Assembly (NCBI GenBank): GCA_031289515.1
Contig: JAITPH010000208.1
Span: 1 to 6,961 of the forward strand
Direction of reading: 5' to 3'
Length of the DNA stretch: 6,961 nt
Source of the DNA: Tannerella sp.
Lineage (GTDB): Bacteria; Bacteroidota; Bacteroidia; Bacteroidales; Tannerellaceae
In this document: positions 1 through 6,449 of the stretch, one piece after another
Numbering within the stretch: position 1 is the stretch's first letter
Layout of the letters: the number at the start of each line of letters is the position of its first letter
Position numbers and translations under genes: made by a program
Notes under the pieces: model-generated
The model's database searches: none
Told to the model about the DNA's origin: nothing
What the model saw: only the letters and a program-made list of their open reading frames with translations

Positions 1-1332
1 GCAGTCGCGGATGTCTTCGGATAACAGGTCTCCCGATAAATTGTTGTCAAGCCCGGCTATCACGCGAACAATGGATTCTCCGGCGCGACATAGCGCTTCA
101 TAGTGCCTGACATTCGTCACTATCACATCGCTTTCGGATACCTGACCGATATTTGCAAGAGAAACAATATTATCTTTAACCCTCTCTATATCAGCCTGAT
201 TTTTGCATGAGACATGAATAGCCCGCACATTTCCGGTTGTATGAATCGGACTGCGACGCGCTATGTCGTTTTTAGTGCCTATCATCAAGACAGGCTTGTT
301 ATATTTTTGCAGCCATCGACTTAAAGAAACCGTTTCGTCCGCATCTTCCTCCGTCAAATCAAAGAGATACAAGATAACGGACGCCTTTTCGGCTTTTTCC
401 AAACTGCGCCGTATGCCCATTATCTCTATCCGGTCGGACGTATTGCTGCGCAAACCGGCAGTGTCGATGAAACGAAACATCTGCCCCTTTATATATAATG
501 TCTCTTCAATCGTATCGCGCGTCGTACCCGGTATGTCCGAAACTATCGCGCGTTCTTCGTTGAGCAGACCGTTGAGCAGCGTCGATTTGCCGACATTTGT
601 TTTCCCGATTATGGCGACCGGTATTCCGTTTTTGACGGCATTACCGGCGGCAAACGAATCTGCAAGCGTATTTATCCTGTTCCGAATCGTTTCGGCAAGA
701 GCGCGAAGTTCGGGACGCCCGACAAATTCAATGTCTTCGTGGTCGCTGAAATCAAGTTCCAATTCGATAAGCGAAGTGAAATCAAGCAATTGAGCGCGTA
801 ATTGTTTGAGGTCGCCGGAAAAGCCGCCGCGCATCTGATTCAACGCCAACCGGTGCATACCGGCCGAAGTAGATGCGATAAGGTCGGCAACCGCCTCCGC
901 CTGCGACAAATCCATCTTGCCGTTCATAAAAGCGCGTTGAGTAAACTCGCCCGGATGCGCCTGACGAGCGCCTTTTTCTATCAGCGTCTTCATCAATTGT
1001 TGCTGTATAAACAGCGAGCCGTGGCACGACAACTCGACGGTATCTTCGCCCGTATACGAATGTGGAGCGCGAAAAACCGTCGCCAATACCTCGTCGACTG
1101 CTTCGCCGTCAGCCACAATCGAGCCGTACGCGACTGTTCTTGCGGCGCGACTTGCAAGCCTTTTCGCTTCCGGAACGCCCGACTCGCCCGATTCGTCTTC
1201 GCGTACATATTTATAAGGTACAAATACTTTATCGCAGACATCAATCGCTTCAGGTCCCGAAACTCTCACAACGGCTATTCCGCCGGAGCCTGCCGGAGTA
1301 GATATCGCGCATATAGTATCGTCGAAAATCAT
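1..1332 (-). CDS. mnmE: MnmE (TrmE), tRNA-modification GTPase, C-terminus beyond the left edge
   Basis: MnmE works with MnmG to place the (carboxymethyl)aminomethyl group on C5 of the wobble uridine (U34) of certain tRNAs, using GTP and a folate one-carbon donor in the cytoplasm. The 444 visible codons read without interruption. Residues 1-125 form the folate-binding N-terminal domain (start MIFDDTICAISTPAGSGG). The family signature GEFTQRAFMNGKMDL lies at 128-142 and opens the helical domain. The inserted G domain has G1 GKTNVGKST (243-251, with the potassium-coordinating Asn at 246), G2 GTTRDT (269-274), G3 DTAG (290-293) and G4 TKND (353-356). Glu303 aligns with the catalytic Glu of E. coli MnmE. 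About 25-30 residues are missing at the left edge, including the expected C-terminal Cys motif (FCIGK type), so its integrity cannot be judged. The ATG lies three bases after the stop of the upstream Fe-S gene, which implies co-transcription. Confidence 0.97.
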   Translation of the reverse strand, partial: MIFDDTICAISTPAGSGGIAVVRVSGPEAIDVCDKVFVPYKYVREDESGESGVPEAKRLASRAARTVAYGSIVADGEAVDEVLATVFRAPHSYTGEDTVELSCHGSLFIQQQLMKTLIEKGARQAHPGEFTQRAFMNGKMDLSQAEAVADLIASTSAGMHRLALNQMRGGFSGDLKQLRAQLLDFTSLIELELDFSDHEDIEFVGRPELRALAETIRNRINTLADSFAAGNAVKNGIPVAIIGKTNVGKSTLLNGLLNEERAIVSDIPGTTRDTIEETLYIKGQMFRFIDTAGLRSNTSDRIEIMGIRRSLEKAEKASVILYLFDLTEEDADETVSLSRWLQKYNKPVLMIGTKNDIARRSPIHTTGNVRAIHVSCKNQADIERVKDNIVSLANIGQVSESDVIVTNVRHYEALCRAGESIVRVIAGLDNNLSGDLLSEDIRDC

Positions 1333-1335
1333 ATA

Positions 1336-2454
1336 TCAGAGTTCAATCAGTTCATAATTTTGAAAGCCCAAGCCTATTTCTTCGGCATATTGAAGCCCCG
1401 ACCGCCAATTTGTGTCGGGATGCACAATCTTGAATTTATCCTCATGTTCGCACTTTTCGCCATGACGCACGTCGGCGATGCAATTTCCCTGCAATGCCGG
1501 CGCTTTGGTCACGAGATCGACGCAGGCATGGTCGAGAGCGACAGGATCGAACGAAGCAGCTATGCCAATATCCGGCACAAGCGCGGCGTCGTTATGATTC
1601 CAGCAATCACATTCGGGCGATACGTTCATGATAAAATTAACATGAAAGTTCGGTTTTCCGTCGAGTATGGCTTTGGCATACTCAACAATCTTACAATTAA
1701 GCAGTTCCGATGTATCATATTCGGCAAGAACGGCAGATGAATATTGGCAGAGAGCCACGCATTGACCGCATCCGACGCATTTGTCATAATCTATTTCGGC
1801 TTTTTTGGCGGCGTTGAGATGAACGGCGTCGTGGGCGCAACTCGTAACGCAGATATTGCAGCCTTTGCAGTTGTCCGTCTCGATTTTGGGCTTTGACGAC
1901 GAATGAAGCTCCAGCTTGCCGCCGACGCTCGCGCTTCCCATGCCGATATTTTTCAGAGCGCCGCCGAATCCTGTCTGCTCGTGTCCCTTAAAATGATTCA
2001 TACTGACGATAATATCCGCATCTACAATAGCCGCTCCGACCTTTGGCGCTTTGCAATACTTGCCGTTAAACGGTATTTCGCGGTAGTCCGTTCCTTTCAG
2101 ACCGTCCGCAATGATAACCGGACACTGCGCCGAAATAGGATTATAGCCGTTTTCCATAGCGCTTTGCAAATGATCTACCGCGTTGGAGCGGCCGCCGGTA
2201 TACAGCGTATTACAGTCCGTCAGAAACGGTTTTGCTCCTTTACTGCGCAGCAAGTTCGCCATTCGGGCGGCATAGTTGGGACGAAGATACGCCATGTTGC
2301 CCGGTTCGCCGAAATGAATCTTTATCGCGACAAACTTCGTTTCCATCTCCATATTCGCAAGACCGGCCTTCTTCACCAGACGCTCCATCTTATCCAGCAG
2401 ACTGCTTTTCGGGTTTGTTCGCAGATTTGTAAAAAATACTTTCGATACTTCCAT
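1336..2454 (-). CDS. DUF362-family protein with two [4Fe-4S] ferredoxin motifs
   Basis: This is a cytoplasmic iron-sulfur protein of the DUF362 family. Its biochemical role is not known to me; electron transfer is only an inference from the clusters. The 372-residue product matches the usual size of the family. The N-terminal part carries DUF362-type motifs: IKIHFGEPGN (residues 45-54) and NHFKGHEQTGFGGALKNIGM (153-172). Two cluster motifs of the form CxxCxxCxxxC follow, with Cys 196/199/202/206 and 226/229/232/236. The DUF362 fold then resumes with SFDPVALDHACVD (301-313). I see no signal peptide or membrane segment. The start is set at ATG 2454 (MEVSKVFFTNLRT) and not at the in-frame ATG at 2508, because the extra 18 residues are low-complexity hydrophobic/basic and the likely -7 promoter box (2482-2489) lies between the two ATGs. 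It is the first gene of a two-gene unit with mnmE, with a three-base gap. Confidence 0.88.
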   Translation of the reverse strand: MEVSKVFFTNLRTNPKSSLLDKMERLVKKAGLANMEMETKFVAIKIHFGEPGNMAYLRPNYAARMANLLRSKGAKPFLTDCNTLYTGGRSNAVDHLQSAMENGYNPISAQCPVIIADGLKGTDYREIPFNGKYCKAPKVGAAIVDADIIVSMNHFKGHEQTGFGGALKNIGMGSASVGGKLELHSSSKPKIETDNCKGCNICVTSCAHDAVHLNAAKKAEIDYDKCVGCGQCVALCQYSSAVLAEYDTSELLNCKIVEYAKAILDGKPNFHVNFIMNVSPECDCWNHNDAALVPDIGIAASFDPVALDHACVDLVTKAPALQGNCIADVRHGEKCEHEDKFKIVHPDTNWRSGLQYAEEIGLGFQNYELIEL

Positions 2455-2481
2455 TTGTATTATTTTTATTATTAGAGGGCG

Positions 2482-2489
2482 TAAAGATA
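2482..2489 (-). promoter_or_regulatory. Candidate -7 box for the DUF362-mnmE unit
   Basis: Read on the minus strand the bases are TATCTTTA, one mismatch from the Bacteroidota sigma consensus TAnnTTTG. A start point a few bases downstream would give a leader of roughly 20-25 nt before ATG 2454. A TTTG lies upstream (minus strand, 2508-2505), but the 15-base spacing is shorter than the usual 19-21, so the -33 element is doubtful. Confidence 0.4.
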
Positions 2490-2608
2490 TGAATATTTTA
2501 CGAAACAAAAAAACATCTTTAAAATAGTTTTGAATGTTAAATTTTCATAAAAATAAAGTCTGTTGAAAATATTCTGTCAAAAAGCAGGTATCGTGTCATT
2601 TTTATACT

Positions 2609-2616
2609 TACCTTTG
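2609..2616 (+). promoter_or_regulatory. Candidate -7 box for the recJ-recQ unit
   Basis: TACCTTTG is an exact match to the Bacteroidota -7 consensus TAnnTTTG and lies 54 bases before the recJ ATG, so the leader would be about 45-50 nt. No TTTG is seen at the normal -33 distance (around 2585-2590); the nearest TTG (2563-2565) is too far upstream. The call therefore rests on the -7 box and its position. Confidence 0.5.
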
Positions 2617-2670
2617 CGGGTTACATGTTCATAAATATGCTTAAAATGAAAAAAATAAAAACATTATATA

Positions 2671-4401
2671 ATGATAAAGAGATGGCGCTTAAAAACTCCA
2701 ACGGAAGAAGATTTATGTGCGCAGGAAGAACTGACGAGAGAGTTGAAACTCAACCCAATCATCAGTCTGTTACTTGTACAGCGCGACATTGCTACATCCG
2801 ATATGGCGAGGAAATTTTTCAAGCCGAACCTGAACGATTTGTACGATCCGTTCTTGTTGCCCGACATGCACAAGGCGGTCAAACGATTAAACAAGGCTTT
2901 AGGCAACAACGAGAAGATTTTGATATATGGAGACTACGATGTAGACGGAACGTCTGCCGTATCGCTTGTTTATCGCTTTCTTCGCCCGTATTCAACCCTG
3001 CTGGATTATTACATACCTGACCGTTACGACGAAGGATATGGCATTTCCTACAGAAGTATAGATTATGCTCTTGAAAACGGCATAAAGCTGATAATCGCGC
3101 TTGATTGCGGTATAAAGGCAATCGACAAGGTGAAGTATGCCAATGAAAAAGGCATTGATTTCATCATTTGCGATCATCACATGCCCGACGACGAACTGCC
3201 TGAAGCGCTCGCCGTCCTCGACGCCAAACGAACAGATTCGGTTTATCCGTATGAACATCTGTCCGGGTGCGGCGTAGGATTCAAGTTCATGCAGGCTTTT
3301 GCCATGAGCAACGATATTCCGTTTTCTACTCTGGAATGTTTGCTGGAACTGACGGCAATAAGCATAGCTTCGGATATTGTGCCCATTACCGATGAAAACC
3401 GCGTTCTTGCCTACTACGGCTTGAGGCAACTCAATTACAGTCCGAGCATAGGCTTGAAAGGTATCATCAAGACGTCCGGTCTTACAGGTAAAGACATAAC
3501 CATCAGTGATATAGTATTTAAAATAGGACCTCGAATCAACGCATCCGGTCGCATGATGAACGGACGCGAAGCCGTCGACCTGCTTCTCGCAAAGACCGAA
3601 CAGATAGCTACCGAAAAGAGCGCAAGCATCGACCTGTACAACGATGAACGCAGGGAAATGGATCGCAAAATGACGGACGAGGCAAATGCTATAATAGACG
3701 AACTGACCGACGCCGAATACAGGAAAGGAATTGTGGTCTACAACCCCGACTGGCACAAGGGAGTGATAGGTATCGTAGCCTCGCGTCTGACGGAGAAATA
3801 CTATCGTCCCGCCGTAGTGCTCACCAAATCGTCCGACCTTATCACCGGCTCCGCCCGCTCGATAGCAGGCTTCGACATGTATAAGGCTATCGAGAATTGC
3901 CGCGACCTGCTTGAGAACTTCGGCGGTCATACATACGCGGCGGGATTGTCGCTTCAGGAAAAAAACCTCGAAGCGTTCATCGAACGTTTCACGCAGATAG
4001 CGTCCGAAGAGGTGACTCAGGAACAAATGACGCCGCAAATAGACATCGACGTCGTCATAACCCTCAAAGAGATAGACAATACCTTGATCGGCGAGCTTAA
4101 AAGAATGAGTCCTTTCGGCCCGAACAACGACAAACCGATTTTTTGCTCATATAACGTCAGGGATTTCGGCACAAGCCGCATCGTCGGTAAAGACGGCGCT
4201 CATCTAAAGCTCGAACTTATCGACAACAGTTCTAAAATGCCCACCCACGCTATCGCCTTCGGAATGAGCGAACACGAGAAATATATCAAAGAGGGCAATC
4301 CGATTGATATATGCTATTCGATAGAAGAAAATGTATATAACGGTATTACTTCGACTCAACTTTTAATAAAGGACATAAGACCGTCAAATACAAACAGATA
4401 A
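2671..4401 (+). CDS. recJ: RecJ, single-stranded-DNA-specific 5'-3' exonuclease
   Basis: RecJ degrades single-stranded DNA 5' to 3' in recombinational repair, mismatch repair and processing of stalled forks. The 576-residue product is the size of E. coli RecJ and looks complete. The DHH domain shows motif I GDYDVDGTS (residues 87-95, metal-binding Asp88/90/92), motif II LDCG (Asp145), motif III CDHHMP (Asp168-His169-His170) and motif IV around SDIVPI (Asp235). The DHHA1 domain has HKGVIGIVASRL (from His362), GSARS (393-397) and GGHTYAAG (418-425). An OB-fold region follows from about 455 to 570 and contains SPFGPNNDKPIF. All expected metal ligands are present. ATG 2671 is the first start in this frame after the TAA at 2656; no Shine-Dalgarno is seen, only an A/T-rich leader. 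recQ follows after two bases, so the pair is almost certainly one operon. Confidence 0.97.
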   Translation: MIKRWRLKTPTEEDLCAQEELTRELKLNPIISLLLVQRDIATSDMARKFFKPNLNDLYDPFLLPDMHKAVKRLNKALGNNEKILIYGDYDVDGTSAVSLVYRFLRPYSTLLDYYIPDRYDEGYGISYRSIDYALENGIKLIIALDCGIKAIDKVKYANEKGIDFIICDHHMPDDELPEALAVLDAKRTDSVYPYEHLSGCGVGFKFMQAFAMSNDIPFSTLECLLELTAISIASDIVPITDENRVLAYYGLRQLNYSPSIGLKGIIKTSGLTGKDITISDIVFKIGPRINASGRMMNGREAVDLLLAKTEQIATEKSASIDLYNDERREMDRKMTDEANAIIDELTDAEYRKGIVVYNPDWHKGVIGIVASRLTEKYYRPAVVLTKSSDLITGSARSIAGFDMYKAIENCRDLLENFGGHTYAAGLSLQEKNLEAFIERFTQIASEEVTQEQMTPQIDIDVVITLKEIDNTLIGELKRMSPFGPNNDKPIFCSYNVRDFGTSRIVGKDGAHLKLELIDNSSKMPTHAIAFGMSEHEKYIKEGNPIDICYSIEENVYNGITSTQLLIKDIRPSNTNR

Positions 4402-4403
4402 CT

Positions 4404-6311
4404 GTGACTACTCTTATTAATGAGACTTTAGAACGATATTGGGGCTATACGTCATTCCGTCCGTTACAGGAAGATATAATCCGCTCCGTCCTCGACGGTA
4501 AGGATACGCTCGGACTGATGCCCACAGGCGGCGGAAAATCCATTACTTTTCAGGTACCGGCAATGACGCTCGAAGGATTGTGTATCGTCGTAACGCCGCT
4601 TATTGCGCTGATGAAAGATCAGGTAGACAACTTGCGCGCGCGCGGCATCAAAGCGACGACCGTCTATTCCGGGATGTCGTTCGACGAAATTAACAAACAT
4701 TTCGACAACTGCGTCTACGGCGATTATAAATTCCTGTATATCTCGCCCGAACGCCTGCAAACGGATTTGTTCAAGTCAAAACTACATTCGATGAACGTAT
4801 GCCTGCTTGTAGTCGACGAAAGCCACTGCATCTCGCAATGGGGCTATGATTTCCGACCTTCGTATCTGCATATTGCCGAAATTCGCAAAGAATTGCCGGA
4901 AAATATTCCCGTACTCGCGCTCACTGCAACAGCGACGCCCGAAGCTGTCGACGATATTCAGGAAAAGCTGATGTTCCGCGACAAAAACGTGCTGAAAAAG
5001 AGTTTTATACGCGATAACCTGTCTTATATCGTCCGTAATACGGAAAACAAAACCGACGAATTGATACACATACTCAAACGTATCGAAGGCTCGTCCATCA
5101 TTTACGTCAGAAACCGGAAACATACGCAGGAAATAGCCAAAGCGCTGCAACAGGAAGGCTTTTCGGCGCATTTCTTTCATGCCGGACTTAACCGCGATGA
5201 AAAAACGGCGCGGCAAGACGCCTGGAAGAAAGGAACATGCCGCATAATGGTCGCCACAAACGCTTTCGGAATGGGTATAGACAAGCCGGACGTCCGGACT
5301 GTCATACATGTAGACATGCCAAGCTCGCTTGAAGAATATTTTCAGGAAGCGGGACGCGCCGGCCGCGATGAAAAAAACGCCTACGCCGTGTCGCTTTGCG
5401 CTCGCACCGAGACGTCGAAACTGAAGAAACGCATGTCCGACGAATATCCGGATAAAAAACTAATAATAAACGTTTACGAAGCCTTGGGCAACTATCTCCA
5501 GATTGCCGTCGGATTCGGCGCTTTCCTGACACACAACTTCTCAATAGACAACTTTTGCAAAATATTCAAATTCCCAATCATCCAAACTCATAACGCACTG
5601 AAAATACTGGAATCGGCCGGTTATATCGAATATATTGAAGAGCCTGATGCGAGTTCGCGCCTATTGTTTCTTATCAACCGCGACGAACTGTACAGGACGG
5701 AACTCGACAAACTGTCGGACAGCATTATTCAGGTAATTCTGCGCTCTTATACCGGTCCCTTCGCCGACTACGTTTTTATAGACGAAACGCTCATTGCAAC
5801 CCGCGTCGGCGCTACTAACGATGCTGTCTACAACGCGCTTATCATGTTGTCCAAATATCATATCGTCAGCTATATACCTCAAAAGAAACTTCCCCAGATC
5901 AAATTCGCAAGAAATCGGGAGGAAGCGAAAAGGGTAGCCATACCGCGAAGCTCGTTTGAAGAACGCTACGAGCGGACACAATTGAGGACATCTAAAGTAA
6001 TCGAATATATCAAGGAGCAGAACGTTTGCCGCACACGTATGCTCTTGAGATATTTCGGAGAGAAGACGGACAGGGACTGCCGAATGTGCGATATCTGTCT
6101 CCGTAAAAACCGGTCGGGAATACGGACATGGGAGTTCAATTCGGTGCGCGAAGCATTGATGAAATACCTGAAAGACAACAATTCGGTCTCGATACGGATT
6201 TTGTCGAATGAATTGCCATTGGACAAAGAAAAGAACATTAAAGTAATCCGTTTCCTGCTCGACTACGAAGAAGACATAAAATACAAGGACGGCATAATTT
6301 CTATCCGCTAA
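4404..6311 (+). CDS. recQ: RecQ-family ATP-dependent 3'-5' DNA helicase, Bacteroidota-type architecture
   Basis: RecQ unwinds duplex and branched DNA 3' to 5' and commonly feeds RecJ during end resection and fork repair. In this 635-residue product the helicase core has FRPLQEDII (motif 0, 18-26), Walker A TGGGKS (41-46), a DESH box (138-141) followed by CISQWGYDFRPSY, motif III LTATAT (173-178), GMGIDKPDVR (289-298) and the arginine-finger motif QEAGRAGRD (314-322). The four zinc ligands Cys542, 559, 562 and 565 keep the E. coli spacing (x16, x2, x2), but lie about 220 residues after the core instead of directly after it. The intervening part looks like one or two winged-helix segments, and a further small winged-helix-like tail (579-635) replaces an HRDC domain. 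The start is GTG 4404, two bases after recJ: no upstream in-frame ATG exists back to the TAA at 4338, and the next Met (39) would cut the nucleotide-binding motifs. Translational coupling to recJ is likely. Confidence 0.95.
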   Translation: MTTLINETLERYWGYTSFRPLQEDIIRSVLDGKDTLGLMPTGGGKSITFQVPAMTLEGLCIVVTPLIALMKDQVDNLRARGIKATTVYSGMSFDEINKHFDNCVYGDYKFLYISPERLQTDLFKSKLHSMNVCLLVVDESHCISQWGYDFRPSYLHIAEIRKELPENIPVLALTATATPEAVDDIQEKLMFRDKNVLKKSFIRDNLSYIVRNTENKTDELIHILKRIEGSSIIYVRNRKHTQEIAKALQQEGFSAHFFHAGLNRDEKTARQDAWKKGTCRIMVATNAFGMGIDKPDVRTVIHVDMPSSLEEYFQEAGRAGRDEKNAYAVSLCARTETSKLKKRMSDEYPDKKLIINVYEALGNYLQIAVGFGAFLTHNFSIDNFCKIFKFPIIQTHNALKILESAGYIEYIEEPDASSRLLFLINRDELYRTELDKLSDSIIQVILRSYTGPFADYVFIDETLIATRVGATNDAVYNALIMLSKYHIVSYIPQKKLPQIKFARNREEAKRVAIPRSSFEERYERTQLRTSKVIEYIKEQNVCRTRMLLRYFGEKTDRDCRMCDICLRKNRSGIRTWEFNSVREALMKYLKDNNSVSIRILSNELPLDKEKNIKVIRFLLDYEEDIKYKDGIISIR

Positions 6312-6328
6312 CATTTCTCCCGCTAACA
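6305..6328. repeat. Nine-base direct repeat CCGCTAACA spanning the recQ stop
   Basis: CCGCTAACA occurs at 6305-6313, covering the recQ TAA, and again at 6320-6328, 15 bases on. The first eight bases recur at 6507-6514 inside the downstream nuclease gene. It could be a local duplication or chance; nothing else marks it as a binding site or mobile-element target repeat. Confidence 0.35.
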
Positions 6329-6381
6329 GATGTTGCGTCGAACAAAGGGCATTATAACCGTCATGACTTTAGACATGATAA

Positions 6382-6416
6382 AAAAATCCCGTATATATTT
6401 CGTTATTACGATTTTT
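6382..6416. terminator. AT-rich hairpin between recQ and the Rpn-type gene, possible weak terminator
   Basis: The arms AAAAAT (6382-6387) and ATTTTT (6411-6416), plus CGTA (6390-6393) and TACG (6407-6410), can pair around a 13-base loop with a two-base bulge. The A-rich left arm and T-rich right arm would suit termination in either direction. The stem has very low GC content, so it should be weak. It overlaps the proposed promoter of the next gene, which makes the role uncertain. Confidence 0.25.
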
Positions 6417-6429
6417 ATTCATAATTTTG
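6398..6429 (+). promoter_or_regulatory. Candidate promoter for the Rpn-type nuclease gene
   Basis: TAATTTTG at 6422-6429 is an exact match to the Bacteroidota -7 consensus. TTTC at 6398-6401 matches three of four bases of the -33 TTTG with a normal 20-base spacer. The -7 box ends 20 bases before the ATG, so the leader would be short. The gene is therefore probably transcribed independently of recJ-recQ. Confidence 0.55.
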
Positions 6430-6449
6430 CTGCAAAATAGCATGGCATA

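Larger units (their letters stand above)
2455..2670. other. Divergent intergenic region between the DUF362-mnmE and recJ-recQ units
   Basis: This 216-base A/T-rich stretch separates the two oppositely directed transcription units and must hold the promoters of both. A -7-like box is visible for each direction and listed separately. There is no open frame with recognisable protein similarity and no strong hairpin followed by a T-run. Several ATGs occur (for example 2625 and 2646), but none is in the recJ frame: a TAA at 2656-2658 closes that frame just before the recJ start. Confidence 0.7.

Noticed and set aside
263..793. Plus-strand open frame of 176 codons within the mnmE region
   Set aside because: It is the complement of the MnmE G domain, whose motifs are all intact on the minus strand.
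802..1740. Long plus-strand open frame (312 codons) antisense to mnmE and the DUF362 gene
   Set aside because: It crosses the boundary of two well-supported minus-strand genes, has an Arg/Ser/Phe-rich composition typical of an antisense shadow, and shows no recognisable domain.
2455..2508. Eighteen-codon N-terminal extension of the DUF362 protein from ATG 2508
   Set aside because: It would start upstream of the likely -7 box, and the extra residues do not resemble the family start; ATG 2454 is preferred. It could be mistaken for a signal sequence but lacks a cleavage region.
2491..2574. Nine-base inverted repeat GAATATTTT (2491-2499) / AAAATATTC (2566-2574)
   Set aside because: The arms are 66 bases apart, contain mostly A and T, and do not extend at either end; a chance match in an A/T-rich spacer is likely.
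2992..4038. Minus-strand open frame of 348 codons across recJ
   Set aside because: It lies wholly antisense to the recJ catalytic domains, and its product resembles no family I know.
6360..6378. Short dyad TCATG / CATGA (6361-6365 and 6374-6378 area) after recQ as a terminator
   Set aside because: The stem has only five pairs and is followed by an A-run on the plus strand, the wrong base for a recQ terminator.
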